DNA of 64,000 nt. It comes from Oegoconia quadripuncta. Taxonomy: Eukaryota > Arthropoda > Insecta > Lepidoptera > Autostichidae. Location of the stretch: contig OX438749.1 in the NCBI GenBank assembly GCA_949316235.1, positions 5,040,914 through 5,104,913 of the forward strand, read 5' to 3'. Under the pieces are notes generated by a model that did no database searches, had not been told where the DNA came from, and was given only the letters and a program-made list of their open reading frames with translations. Of this stretch, positions 23,860 through 37,589 are shown piece by piece. Position numbers and translations under genes: made by a program. Within the stretch, counting starts at the first letter, position 1. Each line of letters starts with the position of its first letter.

Positions 23860-26800
23860 TGGTTATGTGAACGAGCTGGTTATGTCCATGAATGTTTATC
23901 ATCTAATAATCTTTGCCATATAGTAAAAAAAACTAACTGAACATGATAGCTCTGTTATAGATATAGTCGTAGCTCAGTGTTAAAGGCGGCAGGTCGTCAA
24001 TATGAAGAAGTGAGCTTCTCGACGCACGTCCCGACGAGTCGCTTTTACACTCCCCACGCCACTATATCGACCCATAATAGAACCAGTAACACCAAATATA
24101 CTGAATGTTTACGCTTTATTATTGTTAGGCATGTACACTATGACAATTTTGAACTAAACTTTGATTACAAATAATTAATGAAAATTTATTATTATTCTCA
24201 TTAACACCTTTTTATAATTGCGATCACTACCAAAACACCTCATCAGCATAATATTTGATACATTCTCCAAGACGGGAATGCGCCCTTTTGATCATAAAAC
24301 CATTTGTGCCACGGAGGTTAGATGGGAGCTCTGCAGCAGCAGAAGCAGAAAAGAATAGCAGAAGAAAGAACTTACTTGTGTTTGGTGAAATAGAATTGTA
24401 GTAAAAACAAGTTTTTTTTCTACGTGTGCCCGGACAGTACTTGTAATCGACGTATGCTTTCAAAAGAAAGACTTTAATTGAGTTACTGATTGGCAATTGG
24501 TACACTATGGTTGTTTGAATAGAACGCAGATCATACAAAGTTGGTTGCTAAGTAATATTGTGAGGGTGATTTAAAACAGTTTGTAAATATTTATATTCGT
24601 ACAATATTTCTTCTAAATACCTTAGTGTAAAATAAAAGATAAAAAAAGAAATTTGCAGGGCCAAAAGTTTGCATTTTTTTTTCTAATTTGGTTTGACTCC
24701 TCACTGGCCCTTTTCCACTTGGGAGTCTCAAAATTTGACCCAGTCGTATTCTTGCTAAGCGAATGTTATCTGGTCATTTATTTTGCTCTCCAATAAATTG
24801 TATGACATGTATTCAAAGCGAATGAACTAAATAAGCTAAATTTTTCCACCTTCTGCAATAGTTCCGGAACTTAATGGTGTCGTTAGGTGGTAACTACCCT
24901 GCAGATCCAACAGAAGAGAGCGGTAACGAGCCACTTCAAGTCTCCCCACGCGATGATTTGACTGGCGCAATATCATATGGACTCGTGTTACTTTTCTCAG
25001 CTGGTTTTACAGTTACGTTTGAAGGCAAGTATACTCGATCTAGCTAAGGGTCAAGTTTTACAGCCAGCCTCGTCTCGTGTCTGCACTTCTACAAATTGGG
25101 ACACCGTGGTAAGGGAGTAACTTGTATGATTAATGTAAGAATTTCCAAGATAGATAAAACGTATTTATTTGCATATTACAGAAACACGTACAAAATATTT
25201 GACATTCTGCTTGGTGTTATAGTTTTTGAAATGTAGCCTTATTTCACAGGAATTAAAAATATTTTAAAAAATTACAACGGTTACAACTTATAATAGAATT
25301 ACATGTGTATCTGTACCACAAATCTCTGAGCACAGAAACCCAAAATGGGCTATCGCTCAGAGTGGATCCTCACCTATAGCGGTAAGACACTGATATTCAA
25401 CTAGTGCCCTGCGAGAGAAAGCGAGAACACAAGATAACTATAAATTTATCTTGTGTTAAGATCATGTCGTATGGTAGTCCAAAAACTCCTTACCTTCAAA
25501 TTCCGTCGTATTTATAATTTTATTGAAACACCGGGTATAAAGTAAAAGACTACATTTTATTGCAGTGCACCCGATTTCCTTTAAAGTGGAATCTAATGGA
25601 ATTTCAAGCTCGCTCTTCATTCTTGAAAAACTGAAATCCAATCCACTGTCACATCTTCGAAGCTTCAGCGTGTACACCGAGACAAACAAGCCTCAGAGGC
25701 AGTGTGTAATTGGCGTGGCTTGTTGCACAAGATACCACGCCGATGGCAGAGCGCACTCGTCGAACAAGAGCCGTCCAGCGGCCGATTGTGCAATTACTGC
25801 GTCGAGGAATGCGACTGATTCAGTGTTTCCGACTTTAAAAGGAATAGTTTCAGTGCAACAATGAGTATATATTGTGTTTTAATTGAAATTAATTAAAAAC
25901 TAACGAAGAAAAGATGTTGTGAATTCCACAGTGCTACGCGCACTATGTAACGTAATTCGAAAATCCGTCGAACTCACGATTCTTATTACACATTATAAGA
26001 ATACTTCAATTTCACTTCATCATAACGATTATGGAATTCGAATTTATAGGTACAATTGTCATGAACAAAACGCCCAGTTTACCACTGATTTTCACAAATC
26101 CGTGATAAACCCGTGCACGTTTGTCGAAAACCTAGATTTTAATGATAATTTTTTAAAGCACATTAATGTAAATCCGTGCGACAAATTACTTAAAGCAATA
26201 TCAATCATTAACTGCCACCTTTGACAATTTGATTAATTAGCATGAGATATAACTAATGACATCGTTGGTCCGATAACGTTAGGACGTATATACAACAAGA
26301 CTATCGAAAGCCTGCACCGACCGGCGCGTCGATCTACTCGAGTGGCACTAGACATTTAGAACGGTAGCCACACGGCAACAATCCAGGAGACACTCCTTTT
26401 TCAAACAACAAAAATTCAAACTCTATTTTGAAGGATACAAAATCACTAATCACTGGTCTAGTCCCTAGAGCAAAGTAATTCGTGGGTTTCTCTATTTAAA
26501 TGTTAGTGTTAAAATTTATGTTTCGATCATTAAAAAAGAAGAAAAGACAACAATTAACAGCGTAAATATCGCTGAGCAGATAATTACAATATTAGAAAAT
26601 CTCAACTTGAGGCACTTAGTTGAAAATTCCATTTCTTACATTACATGTGGTATGCCAGTTAGGATATTATAACGGCTTGCACACTTTAGTTAACTGCCAT
26701 TTCATGAGATAATTAGTAAGTACGAATATAGTAATTAATTAGATAATAACATATTTTACTAAACAACGGCTTATGAAATTCACAGACTCCACTAAAGTGA

Positions 26801-29800
26801 GTGTAGAAATTATAGTCACCAGCAAATCACGTTGTTTGTCCCGCAAAGCTACGAGAATATTGGCATCCTTGGAGATAGCAAGCTCAAAGGCGAGTGTTTG
26901 CCCCTTTGTCTTACCGGCCAATTAGTGCAGTCCGTTCATTTAATTCTATCGGTCGATTAGCAACGGAGCCTGGCCATTAATTGTGCCGACAATTTGCCGA
27001 CGGCCCACGCTGGGCGCCACTCTCGGAAATGCATTGGAATACCTGGTTGTGTATACCACACATGTGTTAGCCGGCATCAAACAATAGACGTATGTACATA
27101 CTACATTATGGAATGTCAGCATTGGGCAGAACAAAAACGATCGGGTCACATTCGCGATTTAGACTGCAATACATGAATAATGAGATTTTGAACATACCTC
27201 ATGTTAGAGGCAATAAAATGTCTATGCTGCGAACATTTTGAGAACAAGCCCAGGGGCCGTTCTGAAAATGTGTATTACGTATTAAGACAAACGGATTTCA
27301 AAATTCTACACTACTAAAATATAGTGTTATCAAATTCGTGTTATTCTTGAACCATGAATAACCCTCGTACATTTCCTGATTTTGAGAATTGTGACTGCTA
27401 CAAATTAAAAAAAAAATAATTGTTCAGAACTAAACGATATATATTACAGCATGTCTAAGACCATGCGGGCTATAGCTAATATAAATCGGACCAAAGTTCA
27501 GGAGTGCAAAGGAGCTTTCACATTACCAAAACTTCTTCGAATTCCGTGTTTACTTTACCCATTGGAAAAAGTTTGTGAAGTTGGTAGAGCACGGAAGGGT
27601 GCCCGCATATCAACTTTATTTTTAGCAACTTTAGTATTACATGATTGGTACACCACCTTATCCTGCCATGCGATGGACTTCGGAGTCGAATATGTAAAGT
27701 TGCTGAAAGTTCGATAAATCTGATTCTACGAATCGCAGGTAGGCAAGTTGCTTGTACTTATAGCATTGAAGTATGCACTTTTATTATACTTTGGCTTTGT
27801 TTGAGATTAATAAATCTCGTTTCATTTTGGATTTGATTTTGGATTGCTATTTTCATGCCAGATTTTTTTCCCTACCTCTCAAGGACGACAAATTACGACA
27901 CACATTCTACATAAATTTGTTACCCTCTCCATGCACGTGAAACTTAGAGACTTGCAGTCTTTTGGCGGCTAGTCAAACGTAACATTGACCTTTGAACCAA
28001 ATGGATTTGTATGTGGTCTCCTCCTCAAGTTGCTGAAACTGGTGTATTAACACTTCTATCGACTACAGGGTCGCAGTAGTCATAATAGCAATTGCAAAAC
28101 AGTTTCTTCAAAAGACCATTATCATGATTCTTGTTTCATTTGAAACAGTGTAGCTATCCCCAAGAGTGGTTCATGTAATTTTGCTGCAAATTTGATGATG
28201 CACTTTACACAATTATAGAGAAAGCAACACCTTATCTCAGGGGACCCCACTGAAGTCGAATCTATTGTAATTCATTTATCACAATCGGGTGATATCGTAT
28301 TACATTATCGAATTGAAATCTATCGATATTCCGAGTTTGGGTGTATAGTTTAATTTGTTTTAGTAATTATCTATTAAATAATCTTGGTTTTATCGAAATT
28401 GTTAAACAATAAACTTTCGATAAGTCTGCTCCAATCGCTCTAAAAGAAAACGAACTTGAAAGCATCTTCAACGTTTCAGCCAGTATCAAAAGCTTCAGGG
28501 CTCAAACGATGTAAATACTTGATACTTTACGTAAGTCCTCCTCATTCTTCGTCTGGGGACAGTTAAGTCCCACTTGTATGACAAAGCTATGATTGTCCCC
28601 TTTACCAGTCTGGTTGCATTATTCGGAACAGAAAGACGTAACTGCTTTTGAATGAATATTACGATTTAAGATTTCAGTTCTTTAAATTGTAACACGAAAT
28701 TTTCTGATTTAAACAAAACAACGCTGGAACTCTTAATGTAATCTAGCAGTTCACCGGTCATTGACCCTGCGATAGTACTGTACGATAAATAGTAAAGTCA
28801 TGGACACAATGGTTTGGTCTCAAAGTTATGTGATTATAATAACTATAAAACTTCCATGATCTTTGTCTCTGTGTCCCGGAAATTGTAAAAAGAAATCTGT
28901 TTTAGCTACTAAAGTATTTTGTCAGTAGTCTTTGACCCGAGGCTTCAAGACACTCGTATGAAGTTTATCCCGCCGAAAATATAAATGTGAAGAAGGGGAC
29001 AAGTGAGCTTTATTTAAGTGGGTGTCAAGTTAATTAGTTATTTTTTTATAAGGAGGCACCTAGGTATACTCTAGTTTAGTTCATAACTTATTATTTTTAA
29101 TTATTTCTTAACAGTTTAGTTGTATTATTCCTTTATGATCGGGATTTCTAACATTTGAATAATTTGTTTTTAAAAGATTATTGCTTTCTTACTGCCAAGG
29201 CTTAATTTAAAATTTTATTTTCGATGGTATGTATATTGTTTTAACGGTAAATGATAGCGACCAGTTTCTCATACAAACTTTACTTGACTACATGTAAAAA
29301 ATTAAGCAATATTTTAGGTGTTTTAGTAATAAAAGTTAAAGTTTGCGTTATTGCAATAGATTTAAATTCATACAAAAAATAAAAAGCCAAAACAATTATA
29401 ATAAAATATTTTACACATCATTACATTCAAGCAAAACAAGACCCTAGTTCTAATTTTTAAATTTAAATTTGTAAAATCTGTAATTTTTATTACTAAAATA
29501 CAGAAAATATTGCATAATTTTTTATATGTGATATGATATACCTATAACAGCTTGTATGAAAACTGGCTACTATGGTTTACATTTGTCACATTTTACTTAT
29601 GTGGGCACATCCACCAAATGTTTTATAAATTTTAATACATACATCGATTAGGTTGGTAAGTCATTTACTCATATACCATTATAGATACCTAAAAACTATT
29701 TTAGTCCACGTAACGAGTTCCGAAGGGCACTTACGGCGTTACTCGCCGCGCGGCCGGTATTAGCGCACTGTCGCATCTTCAGAGGGCGGCGAGATCAAAG

Positions 29801-30055
29801 GATAGGTACACAGTAACCGCTCCCATTGATGTCGCTCACAAAGGGAATTGATTGTTGCAAACCTCCTTTTTTAAAGAGCACGGGGACCGATGACACATCT
29901 GGTTTTTTTTTTGATTACGCTTTGTGTGTAGGTGCTTAATTTACGTTTTCGTCTACAATGTGTGTTTGTACGCGAGTGCGAATATCGTCTAATTTGGGAA
30001 TGAAAGTCGATATATGTCATTGCTGGAAGGAGGAATGTAGACATGGCACAGACAT
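23860..30055. other. Long intergenic stretch without recognised genes
   Basis: Frames of about 100 codons at 24,227-24,538, 25,565-25,864 and 25,919-26,224 show no known domain. A GC-rich patch at 29,700-29,830 contains GAGATCAAAGGATAGG. A 12-bp-arm hairpin AACACAAGATAA lies at 25,426-25,457. Confidence 0.5.
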
Positions 30056-30058
30056 TTA

Positions 30059-30360
30059 ACCACCTCCATGGCTCAATGTAAACAACATTGGGTTTACGAT
30101 TCGGAGGTCGCGGGTACATATTTAGTAGTCTGTTTGGTTGGTGGTAGGGCATTTTAAATGTCCGCCTGGCTAGCTACCACCATCTTATCTAAATCTGCCA
30201 CCAAGCAACAAGTTAATAGCATTGTTGTGTTCCGGTTGTCAGAGATAAGAAAGCCAGTTCCCCAAATAAGATGGGGTTTCCGGGTCAGTACGCTTCCACC
30301 TCCGGCCTCATCTTTACTTAACATCAGGTGTGATTAAGATCAAGAGTGCATAAAAAAAAT
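30059..30360 (+). mobile_element. SINE-A copy with B-box deletion
   Basis: It resembles the full copies but the B-box region is shortened (GGAGGTCGCGGGTACATA), so it should not be transcribed from its own promoter. A-rich tail at the end. Confidence 0.85.
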
Positions 30361-30454
30361 GTTAAATAACCATTGATGAGCTGAAATCTAGCCAGGGCGT
30401 CTTGGTTATTAAAAAACAGACGAATGTGTGTCGGACTCGCGCACAAATGGTTCC

Positions 30455-30600
30455 GTCATTATAATTGCTACAGGACGTCCACTGCTGAAGACAGGCCTCT
30501 CTCAGATTTCCAGAGCAACCGATTGGAAGTGGCCGGCATCCAGCGACTTCCGACGACCTTCATCTGTCGGCGATCCGTGGACGTCTCATGCTACGCTTAC
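30455..30600 (-). mobile_element. RTE-like LINE 3' end, reverse
   Basis: The plus strand has GACGTCCACTGCTGAAGACA and GACCTTCATCTGTCGGCGAT, the reverse of a LINE ORF2 terminus (AGCAGTGGACGTCC). Many changes. Confidence 0.65.
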
Positions 30601-31699
30601 TGGTGCCGTACCACCGCATATATAGACGTTTATATAGTAAATAACAAAACGGATGCATTTACCAAGATTTGTAATGCAATATAATCAGACCAATCTTGAA
30701 ATCGTTTTTAAGATAGAGCAAATCTGTTTTTTTCATGGCAAGCACATACTAACAGATAATCCTACTTGCTCGTTTGTCATACATTTCCAAAAAAAACACA
30801 ATTTGAACTTCGGTGATGCATAATACTCATGCTATCTCAGATTAATATTTACTCATAAATTTAATTTTATCATCCACTACCCACTTTAATTTTATGATTT
30901 CAGTTGATTTGATTGGATGTCCAAATAATTTCCCAACAATGATATAAATTATATGTGCAACTCCCATTAAGTTGATTGAGACCCGTACGCTCAAAATATT
31001 AATTGAATAAAATGCAATTGGATTAATTTATGACAAAGCTATCTTCTGAATTGCTATTAGGCTTTTCAATGCTATAACAGGTGTACTTGATTTATGTTAT
31101 AGGTATTACTACATTTGTAATATTCCTTTGATTTATTTAAACATAGAATCAACAGCATTATTACAAAATTCTTATAGGGAAAACTAATACCAAATTTATG
31201 CCAATTCTTATTATGTTACTAACCATGGTTATCATTATAATTGAATGGGTAATGTTTTATTATAATAACATTGGATTCATTTTAGTTCAAGAAATTTAAA
31301 TTTTAGAAGGATTTGTTTTCTTTTCTTCATCTAACTGAAAAGTATAATAGGTTTATCATTTTAATTGAAAAATTCTATGTATTCTAGATATTCTGATTAT
31401 TGTTTGTGATTATCATTAACACGTCAACTGCCGCGACGCAGACACAATTGAAAATCAATCGTTTGCGGTCACCGGTGACCGCGCGGCGTTCAAAGTCGTA
31501 ACATACAGTATATATTCCTGATATTATTAAGTACACCACTATGAATGAACATGTGAAGGTGAGGAATAAGCAGAGTGGTGTGAAGGACCATGGAATTTTT
31601 TTTAATATAAAGTTTAGTGCACAGAAAAAACGATCATTAAAAATATATTAAAACAGTATCCAGTAGCAGGGCTGATGACCAGGCTACCAGTGACCAGCA

Positions 31700-31858
31700 A
31701 CATTCTGAAATACGGGCCATTTCAGAATGTTGCTCAAGCATAGATTTAGCAAATAAGCATAGTTAGAAAGAGATGCCCTATACAAGTTAGATAAAGCTGT
31801 CCCTTTTTAACTGTCTTCAAACTGAGATCTATGCTTGAGTAACATTCTGTAATATGGG
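31700..31858. repeat. Dispersed repeat ACGGGCC...AACATTCTG, copy 2
   Basis: It contains GCAACATTCTGAAATACGGG and, after it, the inverted TTTCAGAATGTTGCTCAAGC, then AAGCTGTCCCTTTTTAACTG as in copy 1. The inverted pair at 31,700-31,735 suggests two ends brought together. Confidence 0.65.
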
Positions 31859-32084
31859 CATAAGACTCCAAAGAGAGGAACCTCCTCAAAATACAGGCCA
31901 TATCAAGAATTACTGCTTTCTCTATCTGGCCTTTGGATCGACTACCAAGCAAGAGTATTTTAAAGTGTTTGTTGTATTTTCTTTTATTATCATTTTCTAT
32001 ATTTATTTATACATTTATAATATAAAAATTATTATTCTAGACAAGCACCATTAATCACCATCATCATCATATTGTTTTGATTCT

Positions 32085-32250
32085 GCCAGTTTGTAGGAAT
32101 TGGAATATCACACAAGGTGGATAGACAACTTAATGAAGGTCGCAGGAAATCGCTGCATGCAGGCTGGTTTAAACTGGTTGCTCTGGCAATCTAACAGGTA
32201 GGACTACGTATGGCAGTGGAAGTCCTGTGGCTGATATGATGATGGACAGG
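32085..32250 (+). mobile_element. RTE-like LINE 3' end
   Basis: AAGGTGGATAGACAACTTAA, GTCGCAGGAAATCGCTGCAT and TGATATGATGATGG resemble the last ORF2 codons (RWIDN..VAGNR) and a GAT-rich tail. Confidence 0.65.
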
Positions 32251-33131
32251 ATGTGTGTGGACTGGAGTGACGTCCGTCCTCTGGGGGCTTAGTTGCCATA
32301 TGCTTGCTACACGATCGGGGCATGCGTGCAGTCCTGTTTTATTTATTGTATTGATATCATTTTTTTCTTGTGTGTTATGTCTATTATTGTTGTGCAATAG
32401 AGAATATTTTGTTTGTTTGTTTGTCATGCATGGTGGTGGCTGTGGCTATGACTAGATATTTCTCAAAATAAAGACAGAAGTATTTCTTAAATATTTGTGA
32501 TTTAATCATAACATTTATTTAATCTGATAATCTGATTTGCAAGTATTTTGTTGCAAGGTAGAAAGTGCCAATCTTGCAATGTAGGTAAAAACAATTTCTG
32601 TTTTAAGTACACATTAGGTGCCTTAATGCATAATTTTTTTTTTTTATGATTATAGTTGGAAAATTAACAGGGGTGGGAAGTTTGAAACTGACTCTTATTT
32701 ACGCTTTCCTTGAAAATACTTTATCTTACATACATATCCTTTATTAATTGATTTATTTACAATAATTAAGATAAGATAAGATGTTTATTTACCAAAAAGG
32801 ACCATACATAATTATACATTTGCTGTGGCGTCCACACTAGGCTAGGCCTGTATCGTGGATGCCAAATTTATTCATTAATTAAATATAAATGGATTAACAT
32901 GAAAAAAATGTTATACGTAAGCCCGCCATTGTCATGGTCATCTGATAATCACTGTAACATAATTAAGGAAACAAGGAGGCAAATACAAATCAGTTCGAGT
33001 GACCCTGCCTAGTTTCAAATGTAATTGAAAATACTTTTTTAGTGGACATGGTAAAGTCAAGGGAATGTCATCAAAATTAGACAGAAGAGAATTATAACAA
33101 TTATCTTTTACAATAAACAAAAATTAAAGTT

Positions 33132-33205
33132 AATGTAATACCACCGGTTGCGGGTTCAAATCCCACTATGTTTGTGTGATGAAAACGAACTATTGTTTCA
33201 GACAA
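33132..33205 (+). mobile_element. SINE-B fragment around the B box
   Basis: Only CGGTTGCGGGTTCAAATCCC and GTTTGTGTGATGAAAACGAA remain, ending about 25 bp before the TA-flanked foldback. Confidence 0.6.
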
Positions 33206-33230
33206 AAAAGTTTAGGTACTTAAATATATA

Positions 33231-34087
33231 CAGGGCGTCCCAAAGTTATGGGACATGAAGGGGAAGTACCTTAAATATTGTAGATAGTGAATTTTGCTCA
33301 AAGAAGACTTTATGTTATTTTTAAAAGTTAGTAATTCTGCATTCATAGATTTTCTAAAAATTACTTGCTTCGGCTGGGAATCGAACCGACTTAAATGTGA
33401 AAAAAAAAACACCCTACTTTTATGATGCCAATCGAAAGAATAGCTAAAAAATAATAACTCTGCCTAAGTAACATAGTATTTTAAAAGAAAGGAACAACAT
33501 AAAATGATTGAGTCAAATTTCAAGAAAGTTATTTATTGCCGACGACGTTCGAAAAGTAGCGATATTATCATTCCAAAGATAGCATTGATTATTCGTAAAT
33601 AAGTTGCAAACAGAATTGTGCCATATCACATCGAGTGTTCACCATAAAATGATTAGAAAATCAACAGGCAGCGGGCTCATTAAAAGATTGGCGATTTGCG
33701 TAAGACAAGAGGGATCACATTTTGAGCATTTAATTAATTAATTTACAAAAAAATACCTACTTAATTGACTACGGCAGTTTCATGTATGTTTTTTATTTGA
33801 TTAAAATGATTAATTTCACGTTGTTCCTTTCTTTTAAAATACTATGTTACTTAGGCAGAGTTATTATTTTTTAGCTATTCTTTCGATTGGCATCATAAAA
33901 GTAGGGTGTTTTTTTTTTCACATTTGAGTCGGTTCGATTCCCAGCCGAAGCAAATAATTTTTAGAAAATCTATGAATGCAGAATTACTAACTTTTAAAAA
34001 TAACATAAAGTCTTCTTTGAGCAAAATTCACTATCTACGATATTTAAGGTACTTCCCCTTCATGTCCCATAACTTTGGGACGCCCTG
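33231..34087. mobile_element. TA-flanked foldback element (mariner-type ends), 857 bp
   Basis: The ends are CAGGGCGTCCCAAAGTTATG and its reverse complement, each flanked by TA. Inverted arms of about 270 bp (33,231-33,500 and 33,820-34,087) differ at only a few positions; the spacer is about 320 bp. Each arm contains GGTTCGATTCCCAGC or its close variant, resembling a tRNA B box. No transposase coding is present, so it is non-autonomous. Confidence 0.88.
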
Positions 34088-34089
34088 TA

Positions 34090-35720
34090 TACCTATACAT
34101 GTAGGTTTATCTGTATACATAAACAGGCTTTGCCGACTTTGGTGTTAATGTCCGAAATATTTAATTATCCTATACTCATAATATTCTATTACTTAGAAAA
34201 TTCATACTGTTTTGGCATCAATGCATAATATAATAAACAAATCTCACCTTTACATTAATACAATAATTTTAAAGTATTTAGTTGGTTTGAACAGGTAAAC
34301 ATCATAAAACAAGCAATTTATACTCAGTTGATTGTACTCCTCATGTTCCTGTTTGTTTATAATACACAACAAAAGGGAGTGAACACTATAAAACAATGAA
34401 CAGTCACGGCTATAATAAATTTTTTAGGTCACAAACATTCCAAAATAAGTTTGTCATAACTACAACAAACTTTACAAAAGTTCAACAAATTGCAGTGCGA
34501 GTGGCTAAGACCATTGAAGAAAGAACAGCGAGAAATACTAGCTATATTTTACAAGTTCACTAACAAAGTGGCTAGTTAGTACACAGTAGCAGGGCATCCT
34601 AACCTCAAGAATTATTTATAACTATTACCTGCGAAGTACTGCACTTTGACTGAAATGTATCGAGCTAATTACCGAGTTTATGAGCGTGGAAACACACATT
34701 AGCATCGAATGTGTTAATTTTAGAAGTCGTAATCTTGAAATAAGCTTGTATTCCTTACCTCGTTGACACCTGAGTTCCCGATCCCAGAGTTCGTTACAAC
34801 TTCACACACAAAACTTTCAACTTGCTGCGAATAACTTTTACACCAACAGATACACACTTCGAGTAACTTTACGTAGAGTCTTTTAACTTGGAAACGAACA
34901 AAAAACAACAATATCGTATCGAAAACAAAAATTTATTCACACGTCTGACGTCGTCTTCGCCATGGTGTTGATGCACTTTGGCGCCCTCTAGTGGCAAGGC
35001 AAGCAGCAGGCAGGTTGGCAATTTTCGAAATATTTTTAATTTATCAGGCAAAGGGTCCTAGGTCCATACAGTCTTCGTTTTTTTTAATTGGACTGGTAAA
35101 GGAGTTTAAGCTTATACAGACATCTTTTGTTCCTCAACACATCTTTCTAGCCCAGTCCAACTTGTAATCCGATATAATAGCCAAGACCTAAATAATTTTT
35201 CCTCAAAATCGCTTAGAAAGGTTAAATTTTTAGTGGTGCTCAAAAAGTGAGAAAATCTGAACCCGAGGAAAGCTACCAAAAAAATGTCCCGTTTTTACTG
35301 ACTTCACTTAGTTCAAAGATTTCTTATTATTAAATGGAATGAATTATTTATGAAAGACGTTCCGAAACATGACAGCATGCAATCCAATAGTAAGAATATG
35401 TTTTTGACAATTTAATCCTCTATATGCAATTTCCCTTTGGAATGCAAGTTGGGATGTAAGTACATATAACTCACTTTTTAGAACGGGATTATTTTAGTGT
35501 TTTGCGAAATACCGGAATTTGAAAATAGCCCATTTCTTTCCGCAATGCCCTAAAGGTAATAAGTCTGCAATCGCAAATTTTGATCACTCCGACCCGCGAT
35601 TCTTCGAGTAAGTTAAGTTGACAACATTAGGAATTCATCCATAGTTAGCTAAATGTAACCTATCAAAAAGAAAATATAATCACTAAAACTACGTTTAAAC
35701 TATTGTAATTATAAATAATC
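34090..35720. other. Intergenic DNA without recognised genes
   Basis: Nothing beyond AT-rich sequence and short frames. Confidence 0.55.
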
Positions 35721-35725
35721 ATCAC

Positions 35726-35775
35726 ATCAGTCTTACACGTTCCCCCAATGTTGGGGCACAGCCTTCTTTATTGGG
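35726..35775 (-). repeat. Short LINE-like fragment, second copy
   Basis: CACGTTCCCCCAATGTTGGG and CAGCCTTCTTTATTGGGAG match the fragment at 51,385 in layout. Confidence 0.5.
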
Positions 35776-35782
35776 AGAAACT

Positions 35783-35956
35783 GGGAGCGTCGGTGGCTCA
35801 GCGGTTAAGATGCGGTCTTCCAATTTGGGAGGTCCGGGTTCGAATCCCAGGCATGCCATGTACCTAGGAGTTAGGCCTACCCTGCAGTGGGATATTTACG
35901 GGCAGAGATGATGATGGGCCAATCCACCACGCGGGGCCAATGCGGATTTGAAGAGA
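35783..35956 (+). mobile_element. tRNA-like SINE of a third family
   Basis: GTGGCTCAGCGGTTAAGATG resembles an A box and CCGGGTTCGAATCCCAG a B box, but the sequences that should pair as an acceptor stem do not, so it is not a tRNA gene. The body includes CCACGCGGGGCCAATGCGGA. A related snippet (GGGCCCAATGCGGATT) is at 8,701-8,716. Confidence 0.65.
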
Positions 35957-36115
35957 CTAGTTGCCATCTGTTGATAAAATAATATCTAAATATATTTGAC
36001 TCCTGTTATTCTCGAGAATTTAAGGTTATAAATAAAAGTGGCCGTTTTTATAAATTGTTTAAAAAAATAATCAGAATCAAAGCATTTAAGTATTAATTAA
36101 GCTCAGTAAGGACAT

Positions 36116-36257
36116 TGGTGTCGATTCGGTTGTACGCAAACTAAACTAAAACCAATTTTAAAGTAGGTCTGTCTTTTTCTCTCTGGAACAATATAAAGTG
36201 ACAGCACCAGACTAAATCTGATTTTAGTTTAGTTTGCGTACAGCCGAATCGACACCA
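36116..36257. mobile_element. MITE with TGGTGTCGATTCGG ends, 142 bp
   Basis: Inverted ends of about 45 bp include ACTAAACTAAAACCAATTTT. The centre is GTCTGTCTTTTTCTCTCTGG. A second copy is at 53,273. Confidence 0.85.
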
Positions 36258-36274
36258 TTTTGTATTTATGTTGT

Positions 36275-36500
36275 ACTAGCTTTCCGTCTGCGGCTTCGCC
36301 TGCGTGGAATAACTTTATCTTGGAAATTTGTTTATCCGCGGGAATTACTTACTTTATCGGGATAAAAAATATCCCTATGTCTTAATCCAGGATATATTCT
36401 ACCTATATACCAAATTTCATCCAATCCGTTTCGCCGTGATTGAGCAGCAAACAAATAAACAAACAAACATCAAAACTTTCGCATTTATAATATTAGTTAG
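36275..36500 (-). repeat. Dispersed element TATTATAAATGCG...AAAGCTAGT, full copy, reverse
   Basis: It starts ACTAGCTTTCCGTCTGCGGC on the plus strand and ends in GCATTTATAATATTAG. It is the reverse-strand relative of 6,009-6,218 and contains TTATCGGGATAAAAAATATC. Confidence 0.78.
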
Positions 36501-37348
36501 TATATAACGCCAAGCTGTTCACCAGCCTACCAGCCCAGTCAACCTAGCCAAGCCGCCACGTCATCATCCCCATCGCCAAACGCACCCGGCCGGATAGCGC
36601 TGAGAGAGTGGGGTGACATGGTCAACAATATGAGCCATTATGATCCCTCTTCCTGACATTATAAGGCGAATAAAAGGCGAAGCTCTGCCCGATTGTATTT
36701 TGAACTTATTATTACAGAAAGTCAATCAAGTACGAGTTATTTTATTCCACACATTAGATTTGAAAAAAAAAGGAAACTATTTTGAAGCAAACATAAAAGA
36801 CTCATCCAACCGACCTCCTGGCAAATAGTGGCGTAGTATCTAGTACTATCACCAAATAAAACAATTTTGAGAGATAAAAAAATAAGTACTTTATTTCGAT
36901 TCAAACACAAGACCACAAACTATAAATACAGAGAAAAAGAACAAAATTAAATAATGATGTCGAACACAATGTGATGTTACTATATTAGATCCATCACTCA
37001 TCTGTGATGAAGTGATGAATCCTTCACACGGCAAAATAACCTAGACAGACCATTGTTGTTTATTCTTATTCAAATGACATGACGTTTGATCTAAACATAC
37101 TGATTATTTGCTAACGCCACTCGTTAATTTTCGACACGTGAAGCTCGTTTTCCATTGGGAGCGGAACGAACTTCATATGAGCCCGTTTAAATTAGCATAC
37201 GTAAAATACGAAATGCGTGCAAGTTACGAGGAGAACGGAGTCCGTACCAAGGAGCATAAAGAAGAGACGGTATGCACGACTGTATCCAGTGATACCAAAT
37301 GATGTCGGAATGTCATAGTAGTGGGCGTGGATTATTCATTATAACTTA

Positions 37349-37472
37349 GGCAAGTATTAATAAACCGTTCTCAAGACTGAGATGACCTTAAGTTGATTAA
37401 AACAGTATGAAAAAAATTGTATTGAGACAGAAACGCGATCTCAATCTGAAGATCGATTTATTAATACGGTCC
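37349..37472. mobile_element. MITE of the same TTA family, diverged, 124 bp
   Basis: GGCAAGTATTAATAAACCGT at the left and TTTATTAATACGGTCC at the right match the family ends. The flanks are TTA and ATA, so one has mutated. Confidence 0.75.
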
Positions 37473-37589
37473 ATAATCGCTTGTCAGAAAAATAAAACAT
37501 TGTACAGAGTCGTTTTCCTTTTAACAAGAGATGGCGCCGCAAAGGTGCTGATAGCCTTGAAGCGAAGCGGTGCGGTTCATAGCTGGCCC

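Noticed and set aside
24227..24538. A 103-codon reverse frame containing a Ser/Ala run and a C-terminal GTNGFMIKRAHSRLG segment
   Set aside because: No recognisable domain, no splice context and no neighbouring exon. Chance open frames of this size are expected in this much sequence.
25565..26224. Two consecutive plus-strand frames of about 100 codons each
   Set aside because: Different frames, no motif, and composition unlike the verified BTAF1 exons. Possibly conserved non-coding DNA, but coding is not supported.
33212..34148. Two nearly identical small proteins encoded on opposite strands
   Set aside because: They are simply the two arms of the foldback element translated in mirror image, without a domain.
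35783..35860. tRNA gene with GGTTCGAATCCC
   Set aside because: The 5' seven bases do not pair with those after the T arm. It continues into repeat sequence, so it is a tRNA-derived SINE.
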